From Neopestalotiopsis rosae (Eukaryota > Ascomycota > Sordariomycetes > Amphisphaeriales > Sporocadaceae), in assembly GCA_023078685.1 (NCBI GenBank), contig JALGAS010000006.1:1550001-1614000 (forward strand): DNA of 64,000 nucleotides, read 5' to 3'. A program made the position numbers and the translations under genes. The notes below the pieces were generated by a model, which worked only from the letters and a program-made list of their open reading frames with translations, had not been told where the DNA came from and ran no database searches. This document shows, one piece after another, positions 1-12,512 of the stretch. Each line of letters starts with the position of its first letter. The stretch's first letter is position 1.

Positions 1-812
1 ATGGCAATGCGCATATGCAGCCACCGACATCACGATATGACATTATTCTGACCCGACTTTGCATTAGCTTCTCTTACATGGCCACGGTAACCATGGGCGT
101 TCTCCGCATCGCCGGCGCTGCCTTTAGGCGCAAGATGGATGAGCGCCTCGCGACGGCGAATGAACTGGTCCGACTCGAGTCCAAGATATCTCGGACTCGA
201 ACCTCGTTGATTCGGCAATCGGCTCCAAGCTCGCCATCGCAGGAGGGTTTAGGATCGCCACGATCATTTGGCAGCAACCGACCACCGAGACGTGACATCA
301 TGGTCGCCCAGCAGCAACATCAACAACAGCAGCAGTCACCAACCCGGTCCCAGCCGCTTCATCACCGCGAACAGCAACAGCAAGAACATATCCAGCACGC
401 CCAGGCAGTTCGCACGTCAGTACCAGTATCACCACTGACCATCACGACGGCCAGCACACCGATCGACCCGGCGCGTGAGGGACTACTCATCGACCACCAC
501 CATCACCACCACCAGGCCAGCGTAGACAGCATCGAGGGCGCCGCCGAGGCCGCCATGATCACGGACGGCTACCGGGGACCGGCAGAACAGAGCCACCAGC
601 AGCAGCATCAGCAGCACCACCACCACCACCAACACAATGCTTTTGCGCACACGAGCATGATCTCGTCGGCGCCGCCGCCATACGTGCCGGGGGAATCGTC
701 GCGGTTCATGACGGGACACACTGCCGACGACAACAACGAGATGAGGCTCAGCGACTACGTCAAGGGCCAGACGAGGGCACAGGATATGAAGGACGGCGGT
801 GCTGGATTATAA
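1..812 (+). CDS. 3' end of a Gln/His-rich protein (5' part outside window)
   Basis: Family not recognised. The frame is open to the left edge and stops with TAA at 810-812. A typical branch site plus acceptor (CTGAC then TTAG, ending at 67) suggests that the last exon starts near base 68. The first residues after it are moderately hydrophobic (SYMATVTMGVLRIAGAAF) and are followed by a basic, charged stretch, as at the end of a membrane segment entering a cytoplasmic tail. The rest is low complexity: Gln runs, a six-His tract, a second mixed Q/H tract, and a proline patch APPPYVPGESSRF near the C-terminus. The tail is probably disordered. Function cannot be assigned from this fragment. The reading frame is well supported by coding bias and length, but the start is not. 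Confidence 0.6.
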   Translation, partial: GNAHMQPPTSRYDIILTRLCISFSYMATVTMGVLRIAGAAFRRKMDERLATANELVRLESKISRTRTSLIRQSAPSSPSQEGLGSPRSFGSNRPPRRDIMVAQQQHQQQQQSPTRSQPLHHREQQQQEHIQHAQAVRTSVPVSPLTITTASTPIDPAREGLLIDHHHHHHQASVDSIEGAAEAAMITDGYRGPAEQSHQQQHQQHHHHHQHNAFAHTSMISSAPPPYVPGESSRFMTGHTADDNNEMRLSDYVKGQTRAQDMKDGGAGL

Positions 813-1669
813 TGACAAAAAACAACAGGATTGTTTACTTGGAGAAACGGATTGCGTCTTGGGTAAATCCACGATACTGGGGCTTCTCTACTCGATGCTT
901 TCAAGATGAGGCTCTAGGTGGTTTCCTTTTTTTTTTATCAACCATGTTTTGGGCTCGCCGTGGAAGACTACGGGCGGCTTTGGCGAACTGGCGTTTTTTG
1001 GCGTCCCGAAGACGACTACTTGCGCGTTTTCCGCAGGGTCTAGTTTTGGATATATTGACTTTTAGGGCACGCGCGAAGAAAATGCACGCAATTGGGAGAC
1101 TGGGATATATGTTTTATTTTTTGTTTGGGGGGAAAAGTGTGTCAATATCTATTCATCTACACGAGATACCAATTGTCGTTGATTATCAATAAAGCAGTTC
1201 GGCCTTTGTTTAGCCGTTATGGAAACTGTAGCAGAACCAACAGGATTACAAGTACAGCGAATATGAATAAATCACTTCGAAAGACGCAAAAAGTGTTATT
1301 GAAATGTTTCTAGTTTGGATGGACTGCCAATTTACCAGCCGCATCTATTTGGGTCATCTGAAAGGATCAATGTTCATCATGACAGATCGACGGATCTATA
1401 CTATTCCATATGTTCCCGCATGTGAAAGTAGGGATCTCCTGACGCAGGGGTATCAATTCACAGACCAACCTTATATTAGGCTTGCTCTCGCAATTGTATT
1501 GGTCTTCTACACAGACGATGCTCATCCATTCTTGTGACAAATTGACTTGAGATGTGGTCCAACAATCTGGGATCTCGTATCAACCAGTCTCGAGACGACA
1601 CCTCACTTTGGCCAATCTACGTGCCTCAGCTACAGAATAATAAATATACTTTTACTGCACCCAGTCTTC
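813..1669. other. Intergenic spacer between two convergent 3' ends
   Basis: About 850 bp separate the stop codons of the left-edge gene (+) and the dioxygenase gene (-). The stretch is AT-richer than the flanks. The open frames in it are short, overlap one another and carry no recognisable domain. It presumably holds both 3' UTRs. Confidence 0.5.
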
Positions 1670-2548
1670 TCAATCCTGGTGCGAATAACCAACGTCACCG
1701 CTATCAGTACCCAGCTTCACCAGCCTTGCCCTCATGCCCTCCGCCCGCGCCCTCTCCTTTTCATTGAGCGATCCAAAGTCGCACCGGTCGACCCACTTGC
1801 CGACGCCGTGCTGCAGGACGTTGCGGGCCCTTAGCTGGCTTCCGCCCGCGTGGCCGACGGAGCCGTGGAGGCTCATGCGCTCCCTGGACGAGTCGTAGAC
1901 GCCGCGGTGGAGGATGTTGTTATTGTAAAAGACAACATCGCCGGCGTCGAGGTGCACGATAGCTTGTCCCGGCATACTGTCGGAGAACGGGTCCGCGCCC
2001 CTCTCGGCCTCGGTCCGCGCCCGGGCGTGGGAACCGGGAACCGCCACCAGGCTGTCGTCGTCGTACAGCGCCAGGTTCCACTGCGTGTGCCACTCGGGCA
2101 GGGCCAGCCGCGCCATCTCCTCGGCGGCCGTGGCGCCGGGGGGAACGTCGTCGCGGTGCCAGCGCAGGGCGAAATCGCGCTCGGGACGCACCAGCATGTT
2201 GAAGAGCTCCATGACCAGGTCGTCGTCGCCGCAGTCGTCCATGAGCTCCTTGGCCACGCTCAACACGGCGTCGCCGAAATAGCTGCTGGCAAACACCTCG
2301 GACCCTTCCAGGTCCGGGTTCAGCAGGCCCTGCACCCCCCAGATGCCCTCGGGCCCCGGCGTCGCGGGCCAGGGCGGGAACTGCTTGCCCACGGTGCGAA
2401 TGTGCGGCCACTGGCCGCTCCGCGCCAGCTCCGTGGCGCGGGCGGCGGCGGCGCGGAGGGTCTGCAGCTCTTCCGGGCTTAGGATCTGCTTGATCACTAC
2501 GAAGCCGTCCTTGTGTAGTTGGTCGCGGAGCTTGGAGGAGGAGGGCAT
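1670..2548 (-). CDS. Phytanoyl-CoA dioxygenase (PhyH) family protein
   Basis: Single-exon gene of 292 aa. It matches the PhyH family of non-heme Fe(II)/2-oxoglutarate oxygenases. The opening block LRDQLHKDGFVVIKQILSPEEL is the family's N-terminal region, split here as DGFVVIKQ and LSPEEL. The metal ligands are visible: H131 and D133 in WHRDD, and the distal H214 in NILHRG. An arginine about ten residues further on is well placed to bind 2-oxoglutarate. Chemistry is therefore probably hydroxylation of a small or lipid-like substrate, but the substrate cannot be read from sequence. There is no N-terminal targeting peptide, and the C-terminus is not a PTS1, so it is probably cytosolic. It is GC-rich in the coding part compared with both flanks. 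Its 3' end faces the left-edge gene. Confidence 0.9.
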   Translation of the reverse strand: MPSSSKLRDQLHKDGFVVIKQILSPEELQTLRAAAARATELARSGQWPHIRTVGKQFPPWPATPGPEGIWGVQGLLNPDLEGSEVFASSYFGDAVLSVAKELMDDCGDDDLVMELFNMLVRPERDFALRWHRDDVPPGATAAEEMARLALPEWHTQWNLALYDDDSLVAVPGSHARARTEAERGADPFSDSMPGQAIVHLDAGDVVFYNNNILHRGVYDSSRERMSLHGSVGHAGGSQLRARNVLQHGVGKWVDRCDFGSLNEKERARAEGMRARLVKLGTDSGDVGYSHQD

Positions 2549-4701
2549 GGTCTTTTGTGGTGGTGGGGATTGTTAGTACTTGTGTCCAGGTTCTTTGATA
2601 TGGCCCCTTGTGTAACAGCTTCGGATTTTAAGTTTTTTTCTGAGGAACGGGAGTAGTTGTAGACTTTGAGAATCTGAGTTGTGTAGTAGTAGTAGGTGAT
2701 AGTAGTCTGGTTTCCAGATTGTTGTCTGTCTGTGTTATTAGTCTCGCGGGGTAGCTCCGATAAACCCCGGTCCGGCCTTTGAGATGGGTTGTATCGGTTC
2801 TAGCAAAGTCGATTTGTTACGTCAGAATCTAGATTGGTGATAAGAATTTACTGTAGAGTCGAACCGGAATGGACCAATGTCAATGTTTTGTTAATAATGG
2901 GAAGCGGGGTGATGATTAGTGTCGAGACTATACTATGTAGTCCCTTGGCCCGCAGAAATCGCGAGGGTGTAATACGAAGTGGTGGCCTGCTATCATGTGA
3001 TTATAGTGATGGGGACACACGTGCGTCGCATGATTTATGTATACCAATGTGGTGGGTGCCTATTTCGACTCGTTTGAACTCTAAAAATAGTCCAAACAGA
3101 GAGTCAACAACACAACAGCCATCTATGAATATAGTCTGATTGGTGGTTGACCTGCAAAGACGACGTCTGCCCTGCATCGACATCGGGGGGAGGACGGTTG
3201 AGAATAATCATGCAGGTACATGCGGATATCCTCTCAGGGAACCAGGATCAATGCAATGCTTAAGTGCTATGTGAAATAAATTGTGCATACCTCCTGGTAA
3301 CGACGTTTGACGTCCACTAAATGACCGCCCCATGAAATGTCGCACTGAAGTAATCATGAATAGTCAGGACTTCAAGTCTGTGCCAACGGATGATCGCCCC
3401 CGGACCGTAGGCCGTTTGCAGGGCACGACAGCAGGGGTCTCGGGGGGTTTCCATAGGGGTCCTCGGGGCCCTTGAGCCACTGAGCAAGGGTCGTGGCCAT
3501 CCCAAGTATCCACAATAAAAGCCCGCCCGGCAAATCCACCCACCGCCCGGCCGCGCGGGAATGGCAGAATACTCGGACCCACCCAAGGCAAGTACAAAAG
3601 TTTGATCGAGCTGCCAGAGCAGAGCTCGTCTTTTCTTTCTTCTATTATGTCGACAATACTTCATGTGAGTGACCCCCATACTGAGGCCTTCTCGAGTCGG
3701 AGATGCCTCCATTCTTGCCCAGCAAACGTTTCACCAGTAACTGACTGTCTTCTTCCTCCAGAGAATCATTTCTATAGTAGTCGTCCCTAGCTCTTGATTT
3801 CTTAATCAAGCTGCAGAACCTACACCAGTTGATGATCAAAATTCTCGCCTTCCAAGAGTGAATATCTACTCTTATGGCATGCCTCTGGCTGCCGTTTGCT
3901 CTCGATCTGCTCGCAAGGGTGGCGGTCTTTCTACGATTGACTGTATAGAGAGTGGTGATGATCTCAACCCCGATTTGTGGTTTTCTCGTCCTTGTTGACA
4001 GGCCGCCGGGGTGGATGTGCGAGAACGTCTGATGGTCGTATCTTGTTTTCTTTTTTTCATTGCTCACGGTCCCTTGTGGATCGTGGCGAGGAAGAAATTT
4101 TCTTCTCTTCGTTCGAAAACTTTTCACCTTCCCCGAGCTAACACCACCAAAACCATTGTTCCACAACGACAACAGCAACAGCAACATCAACAGCATCTGA
4201 GCCATATGCTATGGCGTCACTAAGCATTTGTAGATTATCAACCTAATGCACCCTTCGATACAATGCCCACAAGCATATCCCGTGATTTTTCACAGTATCA
4301 CGTTTTTCAGCATTCGTCAAACGCAATCAAGCAAATTTTCTTTTTGCAGAAAGTGAAAAGATTTTCCGCTCATGCCCTCTGCACACCAACTAGCACGTTG
4401 AAGCATGCCCACAGTCGTTATGTCTCTACAATGGACATCATTTCAATTTTCAATACATGCAAACATCAAGGCGTAGTGTGTGCATTGTTCGCTATTGATA
4501 TCATGTTGATCATTTTATATAGCTATAAGCCCACGTCTTTGCGGCCAAACTTGACCGTCGACCTAGATATCGGTCTTGAAACTTATGTATCGCCAGTAAA
4601 TTGCCCCAATCTTATCATCGTCCCCGGAGAAGAAAGAAGAAAAAATAACAATATATACGTCAAAAAATGCCCGACTTCAGCAGTCAAAAGGCTTTCCGCT
4701 T
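2549..4701. other. Intergenic region upstream of the PhyH gene and downstream of the GH55 gene
   Basis: About 2.15 kb. It holds the promoter of the PhyH gene (-) and the 3' flank of the glucanase gene (-). A short GTA microsatellite lies near 2683-2696, and a CAA/CAG run near 4165-4195. The only longish frame (3645-4205, minus) has a leucine run encoded by that repeat and no domain, so I do not call it a gene. Confidence 0.5.
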
Positions 4702-7486
4702 TCAACCACTCTTGAACACGGCAATGTTGGCAGCGAATGTGTTCACATTGTCCTGCCAGCTAGCCAGACTTGTGCCGTCCCGGTTGATCATGCTCAGCGA
4801 TCCGATCGTGTTCAGATTGTAGATGTTCACGTTGCTGATGTTGCCCTCGAGGGACACGATGCGGGACTGGCACGTCTCTCCCGCCTCGACTGTCGAACAA
4901 GTAGTGCTGTACGACGAAAAGAAGGAGTAGTGACCGGCGCCGTAGACGAGGAGGTTGCTCGTGTCGACGACCCGCAGTCCCCAGGTCGCGGCGCAGTTGC
5001 CCGAGACGCCTGAGCAGCTGGCGGCAAAGTCGGGGTCGTGCAGGGCCGAGTTGGGGGAGAAGGGCACGAGGGCGTTGGGCGTGGGCATAAAGTACGGCGT
5101 CTCGGTCTGGAACTCTGAGCCGAAAATGTTGGAGGCGCCGACGAACTGGTAGTTGTACAGGACGTGGTGCTCGACGGCGGTGCCGACGAGCCAGACGGGG
5201 CCCGCCTTGGACTCGATGAGCAGGCCGCGGCCGACATAGATGGTTACCTGCGTGTTGGTGGCGTCCTCGATGTCGTGATCCGCCACCCACAGCCACGTGT
5301 TCTCCATGTATAGGTTCGACGCCGAGGCCGTGACGTGCATGCTCATGTAGGCCGCGACGCAACCCGAGACCACGGTCGACGAGCCGGGGTTCTTGAGGCA
5401 CTGCGCCACCTGCAGGTTGGAACCCGCGAAGCCGCCGATGCGCGTGTGGACGTCCCACATGCCCGACGGCGAGCCGCTCGGTGACGCCAGGTTCCACTCG
5501 ATCAACACCGCTCCCGGGACCGACCCCTGGGTGCCGACGACAAAGTCGGACATCTCGACCTGTCCAGACTGGCCCGAGGTCGAGCCCACCTGGAGCACGG
5601 GCTTGGGCGAGTTGATGTCGGACCAGTACGAACCCGTGGCCATGAGGACGGGGTAGCCCTCACCGACGATCTTGGAGCCCGGTGGGATGGAGATGGGCGA
5701 CGTCAGGCGGTATAGACCATAGTCGATGAAGACGACCTTGCCAGCAGAGGCGGCGCTGTTGATTGCTGATTGGATGGCGGCAGTCTAAGACAAGTTAGTT
5801 TCACTTTAGTCTCGAGAGTCATGTTATACTTTGGAGGGTGCAGAGGGAATAGGGGAACAAAAGATTGCTTACATCATCTGCGGAAGCATCACCTTTGGCT
5901 CCAGCGGCACGAACACTGACGAAGGAAGATGCGGCAAGCGTCTCGTACTGAGGCTTCGATCGCTGGTAGTAGTTGCCGCCGCTGCCAAGCAGAACCGATG
6001 GTCGCGAGTTTGGTGTGACTGGATTACGGTGTCAGTAGAAAAATTCCTTAGGACGTTCTTTTGTACAATAAAGCCTCTGGGCAAGTTTTCGGGTGACTTA
6101 CTCGCTCCTACGGCACTTTGCGGGCCATTGGGTGTATATCTGTGTCCTGAGCTCCAGGCTGAAATGGTTGACGAGCCACCGGAGAGTAGAGTGCCGCTGG
6201 GTCCTTGGACGGCAACAGGTACGTTTTGGAGGACAACATTCTCGAGTACAATGCTGCCAGCGGTTGCTGGCTGCGACGAAGAAGAATAGGCAGTAATGAG
6301 ACCGACAGGAGTGTTGGTAATAGTACTGTCAATGAGCGTGATGGAGCCCACGTCTTGCGCCGATGAGCCTCCAGCAGAAATGTCGATACCCTTGCCACAG
6401 TTGTTGATCTTGAGGCCAATGTATGTCCAACCCCAGTCCCAGAGCTGAATGATAGCAGTACCGCAGTTGTTGAAGACCAGGTTCCTCATTGTGTATTGCT
6501 GATTACCCATGGATGCTCCGGTTGCACCACCATTGAAGGTCAAGTCACTCATGAAACCACCAGATCCTGGAGGAAAATTATGTTAGAAGCTCTCTCTCCA
6601 AAGGCCTCTCAAGAGCCCAAGCTAAACCTTGACTTACCACTTTCGATGAACAAACCAACATGTACGACACCTGATGTCGTGGGCATGTTGAACTCAATGT
6701 TTTGCAAGCTGGTAGCTTGCGAGGTCGGCCAGTGCATACCCGTAGCAGCGGTACCAGGGGCAATGTTGGTTGTGTCAATGACAAAGTTCCTCACTTGACG
6801 GTAAAAGACATTGACCGATACCCAGTTCAGGTCCGAAGTCCAGTAAGGGTTGCCATCAATCAGACCAAAGCCAGAAAAACCAGCCGTGGCCTTGAGTACG
6901 GGCCTCGATGTTGGGTCTCCATACATCTGAGTAAAGTAGTACGGGATGATGGAGGATGAAATCAAATAGGTTCCTGATGGAAAGTAGACAATAGCTGGCG
7001 TCTCAGTCGACGATGCCTGTATGTGTGTTAGAGAATATTGTTTCTGAATCCCCCAGTGCCATGAACGGCAATAGTGTGACTTACACAGCCTTTTCCACAA
7101 CGGTTTCCTCCGGCCGTGATGGCAGCATTGATAGCAGCAGTATCATCGGTGACACCATCACCTATTGCCAGTATTAGTATCATCGGACAGTCATAGTCTG
7201 CCTGCCACCAGAAGCATGTTTTCCACGCGCATTGTGTGACATGGACGGAAACGAGATAGGACAAGTAACTTACCTTTGGCGCCATAGTCTTTCACATTGC
7301 GAAAGACTGAATATCCCGAACCGGCAAAAGGTGCAACACCCTGATCTGCAATATTGGGTTAGCAACAGTCACTAACTAACATAATTGTCTTGTTTGGGTA
7401 TGCTCACGAGAAATATCTCCCAGCCAAAAGGCATGTATACCAAGAATCAGGCTACTAAGAGCCACAAGGAGTGTATGGAAACGCAT
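4702..7486 (-). CDS. Glycoside hydrolase family 55 exo-beta-1,3-glucanase, secreted
   Basis: Seven exons: 7486-7408, 7345-7274, 7161-7085, 7016-6638, 6566-6102, 6018-5873 and 5784-4702. All phases are consistent and give about 766 aa, a normal length for GH55. The first exon encodes a signal peptide (MRFHTLLVALSSLILGIHA). Two pectate-lyase-3-type right-handed beta-helix halves follow, the hallmark of the family. The first opens with FRNVKDYGAKGDGVTDDTAA around residues 40-60. The second opens with SVRAAGAKGDASADD around residue 400, after a linker GGNYYQRSKPQYE. The enzyme should release glucose from laminarin-like beta-1,3-glucan outside the cell, in wall remodelling, mycoparasitism or nutrition. 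A TATA palindrome and CRE1-like sites lie upstream. The family call is firm; substrate preference is inferred. Confidence 0.93.
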
Positions 7487-7564
7487 GACTGCGTAAACAA
7501 AATGCTGTAGAATGCAAACTGTACCGGAACACCGTTGAGATGGGACCTAAGTGGAATAGGAAGG

Positions 7565-7578
7565 GGACTTATAAGTCC
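7565..7578 (-). promoter_or_regulatory. Palindromic TATA element of the GH55 gene
   Basis: GGACTTATAAGTCC is a perfect 14-bp palindrome with a TATAA core, about 80 bp upstream of the glucanase start codon on the minus strand. That distance suits a fungal TATA box. The palindromic flanks may be chance. Confidence 0.5.
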
Positions 7579-7711
7579 AGCTCAACCAGAATCTTACTAG
7601 ACTTTTTGCCTTTGGGAACCTATAGAGAGTCAGGAGGCATCTTGGCGCCACCACCCAAGCATGGCCAACTTTGACTAGGATCCTTGAGCATCTTCTTGTC
7701 CCAAAGGCAAA

Positions 7712-7891
7712 CCCCGGCAGCGGCAAGGACCCATTTTCGGACGTATAGGACTTTGCGACGAAGAGGAAAGAGGGAAAGGAACCCCAGTCTTGGCAAAAAG
7801 TATTAGTTCCAGAACAAGTTTGCCCTGGGTGTTTGGGCCGACTGTGACTATAGCCACTGTACAAGGCTCGGCGAGTCCATGAGACCCCCAG
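7712..7891 (-). promoter_or_regulatory. Cluster of CreA/CRE1-like sites upstream of the GH55 gene
   Basis: Three matches to SYGGRG lie on the minus strand: CCGGGG at 7717-7712, CTGGGG at 7787-7782 and CTGGGG at 7891-7886. They are 230-400 bp upstream of the glucanase start. The consensus is short, so chance matches are expected. The clustering next to a secreted glucanase fits glucose repression, which is common for such genes. Confidence 0.3.
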
Positions 7892-10800
7892 ACCAACAGC
7901 GTAGAGGGTCACTAGGTCTGTTTACTATTTGGAACAGCGTGATCGCATAGGACGATCTATGCGGCAAGAACACACCGCCGGCAAAGCATGTGACAGGATA
8001 ATGTTTGTGTGTGTGGGTGCGGGTCGAATTGTGGTCAGAGGCTTGAGTCAGCAGCGTGTAAGAGCTGCTGGGCGAGTAGGCGACGAGAAAGAGTCAAGGC
8101 TTTTGATTATACATTTCAGGCTACTGGTTTTAGAAACATGCAGACTCGGTGCAGCGCAGGAGACCTGCAAGCCCACAGCTTGCACGCGGAAGTAATTTTG
8201 CCGCTGGAGAATAGAATCTGGGGTATGTGACGCCGGGCCATGATTGGCTGCTATAACCCAGCAAACCCAGGCAAGTGCACCACGTCGGGCCGATCCAGCT
8301 TACTGATCTAATGCTCTATAGGTAGTCAGTCCACGAACCCCTTGTCCCTACGTGAAATGAAAGGACATAGGTATTGAGTGATATCATTGACCAATGTGGG
8401 AAATTATGGGATTGCACCTGTGTTCAAGTTGCAAGGTGTCTTTGGGAACTAGGCGAGAGGCACTGGTATCGGCTTCGGATTGGTTCCTCGAGGGTTGACT
8501 CAGTCCTTGGGGTGACAGCTGGTGTTGTCTCGGCGGCATCCATAGTACCAAACTGCGGGTCGGGTGCAAGTACCGTGTAACAAAGAGACTCAGAAGGTCT
8601 AAAAAATCAATCGCGTTGGATGAATCGTGCACTACTACCGCTATAGCGTTCTCTTGCCATCCGGACGGCTTCCGAAAGCATGGGACTGGGACGCCACCAT
8701 GTCTTGAACGTAGCGACACGTAGCTGGTAGAGAGGGCGAAAACAAATTGACGAAAACAATATAAGAGCCACAATGAGGCGGCTCGGCCGAATCGTGCGAG
8801 GTTTCAGGGAGAGCCGCCCAATTATGCCATTCTAGATAGCCTGATGGAAGAATGCGAGGACGTCAGAGACTATTTCCCGAGGCACATCCACAGGCTTGAC
8901 AGGCGGGTTTGCTCTCCAATGTTGTTTTCCTGGTGAGTGTACCTACATGCTGCGTGCATGGGTAGATCAGGCAAGTCCCGTCAAGATGTGTGGTGTGAGT
9001 GGCCAGGTTTTTCGTCTAGAAACAGTGCTCCAATAGGGAAATGACTTGGTGAAAACTGTGACTATTGTCGTGGTTGTCCAATGATGCCTCTCAGGTCATT
9101 CTCATGACATGTCACCACCACGTTTGACTTCGCTTAACACCATCTAGAAATGCAGGCCTCTGACTGCTGACGCGCAAAAACCATATAGAACGGCTCCGTG
9201 GCGATGCGCTTGGTCCTGCCATGCGAGCTGTCAGATGGTTTACCGTCTTTCCTTGGTGCGATGGCCTGACAGCCGGCCTACATCACTTAGGCAATGAAGC
9301 GGGCATCGCTGGCCTGGTCCCCTCCAAGGGCCTTTGTCTAGTCTTGCGACTACAATTGTACCAGTCATTCCCCCGCATTTCTCCTCGTGACATGCTGCCC
9401 AAATCGCTTGCTGGCTCACTGCTGCTGCGATGGGCTCTTGGCATTGTTTATACCAACCGTGGCTCTCCCACACATCGACATGGTCTCTATGGACGGATCA
9501 TGTTCTGCCGAGGAAGACTTGGGCCAAAGTGCTACAATACTCTGTAACGCTACAATTAGTAGGATAGGATCGCATCCAAGGTCCAACTAACGTCTTTTGC
9601 TAGCTCTAGGTTACTTTTAGCCAGGCAAGGTACCATGAGCAAGTGCGGGGCACTGAGGTCCCTTCAACTCCAACTCCTCCCCAGGGTCGGGTCTGGCTTG
9701 TCTGGATCTGGTGGCATTGACGAAGCCGTTTGCAGTTTTCTCAACCTCTTCGGGCTTGTTCAGGTATGGCCAGCTAAGCCAGTATGGGTGTGTTTTGATG
9801 CGTCGGGATGAGCCTCTTCTTGTGTCGGTTTGGCATGACTGCACAGGGCTGCTGGCTCTTGAAACAGGAAAGTTGGGCAGTGTGCATGTTGGAGTGCTTG
9901 CCAGGTTGCATGCCATGTTGGGAGAAGAAAAAGGGCGATGATGGAAGAGGCGCATAATCCTGCCGCGTGCAGAGGCGAGGCTTGCATCAGGACATTCAGC
10001 TCCTGAGTGGATTCAGACCCCATGGGCAGCGGATGTACTTTTTACAGCGTACAGCTCATCGTTAATGGGCAAGATCAACAGCACATGTTCGTCTCCTCCA
10101 GATGGGGAATTGTGCCGCGGGAAGTTTTCATGACCCTGGTTTGCCTGGCAAATGGAGCATTCGGGATGGGATGAGGGGGTTGGCTAGAGATCAGTCCCGC
10201 GACTATTTTCGTGTATGCAAGAATGTAGAAACCCATCCATAGCTCATCTCATCTGGGCCCTGCAGATGACAACCCCGAAAAGCGACGATGCCCCTCAAGG
10301 AGAATTTCAGTACACCCTCGGGGACCAGTACCGACAGTGTCATATACACTGGACCAAAGACCGAGGAATGCCAGAATGCTTAACTTGCCGGCATATCGTT
10401 GCCTCTTCTCCGCAGTTGTCTCCAATTCTCCAACGCCCGGAAAATTGTTGGCTTTGGCGCAAGGACTCACTGAAGATCTCTCCGCGCTTTTCTTTTTTAA
10501 TTTTGGGGGCTACTTTGTTCGGCTACCGCGCTTGGTGTGCCACAACAAGAGAATTCCCGAATCTTTATGTGCATGGTTTTCAGCATCTTGGACGTGTTCG
10601 AATCGTGATCAATGAGTGGTGCTGTGTGCTGCTGGTGAATGCTGAAGAAAATCGAGTCGCGTATGACTTTTGCTTGACCACGAAACGGGCATTCGCCGAG
10701 GTCAAGATCCCCACGAAATCACTCGAGCAGCAAATTTGATCCTAGATGGAGTCAGCCAAAGAGACCCACACAGCAATAGTCGGTCTGCTAAAGTAATAAC

Positions 10801-12466
10801 TGGCAATTGGTGCTTGGTAGTTCCTGCCGACTTGCCAGTCCAGTCCGGGATGTAGAACGGGAAAGAGTCTTCTGCAGCAATTTATCACGCGTGATACCAT
10901 CTAGGGATGTTGATGCTACATGTTCATAGCCATTTGTATTGCTCAACACAGTCTCGATTTTCTCAGAACATGTCCCATAGCGCAGATCCTCACCATATCA
11001 GGGAACATGGTCATCGCCGACGACGCACTTGGTCTGCTGTCTAAGCGTCGCTGGTTTGGCTGGATGCTGGATCCCGTGGGTAGTGTGGTACATGCGCCTG
11101 CCTCATCTCAAAGGCGACACCAGAGGAAGGGATAATGCGGGGAACTTGAGAGTCCCAAGTAATGTGAATACGCATTCACCCAACTTGAAGGACAATGTAG
11201 ATTGCCTGCTCGTGGCATTGAGCAGCTTAAAATAAGCTCGAGAGGCTACTTATAGAGGTAGATAAGCTTCTTGGGTACCTCGCATTGTTTATAGAACATA
11301 AATATCTGGTTTGGTTCCTTCCAAGAATGAGTGGGAGGGAATGCAATACTAGCAGCAGAAGGCCTTTGACAGTCTTGTTGAATCTCCAAAATATGTTATT
11401 TAACCAGGTACCACGATTAATAATGATGGGACTGATACTGGCTAAAGAGACGTCGGGATCTCTGCTTTTGCTCGGCAAGGCGGGGAAAAGAATATCAAAT
11501 CGAATGGAGCAGACTGGAGTACTACTACATACGTGCTTAGGAGGTGAGACGGAATTCCCAGTGTGACGAAGCCGGCTCAGGCTACCCCATTTGCCTAGTT
11601 CCATTTCCCCAGACGCGGGGAAGAAAAGACATTGTGGGGGGCCCCGGGGAAGCTCAAGCGCTCGGGTCCAGTCACTGCTCGCACAGGTGAGCGAGTGGCT
11701 GTAGAATAACAGTCTTCTTGTCTCCAGTGGGTTTTATTTTGTTTTATGGGCGACTTGGAGCTACTCCATTACGTAGGCAGGCCGGCCAAGTTTCCCTGCC
11801 AAATGTGCCTAGGTAAGGGGATTCGCGGTGGATTGGCGAGAAGCCGGCGCGCCGTACCTAATGTCGGGCAAGAAGCTTGGATCATTCTCGCACAAAGATT
11901 CCCGCCATTTCCCCAGAGTTTGGGAGCTTACTCCTCACGATCATCACCAAGTTCATCATCCCCAATTTCACGGTGCGTCGTTACAACAAACATCTTTCTT
12001 GTCGCTCTGCATCTCCAGTGTAGACACCGTCAGTCCGTGACGCTGCGATTGTCTAGAGAGGCGCGCGGCGCGTTTGTTGGAATTATTGTATTTCTCTTTT
12101 CAAATCAGCGCAATCTTTCTATTGCGAGTAGTGCTCGTTCTCTTCCTTTTCTCTTGGTTTGTCCTTGCCTCGTTTCTCCGCGCGCGTCACCTCACCTGGG
12201 CTATACTTCTCCAACTTCTCTCTCCACATCACCACACAAGCACGCACACGCGGGTGCGCAACAACAAAGTTACTGGACCATGGAAGAGGCTTGAATAATA
12301 TATTGCCTATCAATTCGAGTCTGACCCTTATCTCGCCAATCCCCGATCTGCGCATCTTGAGTAGGTGCTGATCTGTTTCAAACGTCGGGCCTGTCACGCA
12401 ATAGCATAGCCAGCTTTGAGGCAAACGAACCAAAGACCCAACTGCTCGTTTCCCCTCAGCAGCCGG

Positions 12467-12512
12467 CACACACTCACACACACACACACACACACATACA
12501 CGTACGCACACA
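12467..12512 (+). repeat. CA microsatellite
   Basis: Near-perfect (CA)n run of about 45 bp with single-base interruptions (ACTCACA, CATACACG). It lies about 280-320 bp before the start codon of the C2H2 factor, probably in its promoter or leader. Confidence 0.9.

Noticed and set aside
1850..2482. 210-codon plus-strand frame opposite the PhyH gene
   Set aside because: It is the antisense shadow of a GC-rich coding region; the minus-strand protein has the full dioxygenase motif set.
3645..4205. 186-codon minus-strand frame with a signal-peptide-like leucine run
   Set aside because: The leucines come from a CAA/CAG microsatellite read on the other strand. The rest has no domain and random composition.
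10215..10739. 174-codon plus-strand frame in the long spacer
   Set aside because: Amino-acid composition is random (many Cys, Trp and His), no domain is recognisable, and it overlaps equally long frames on both strands.
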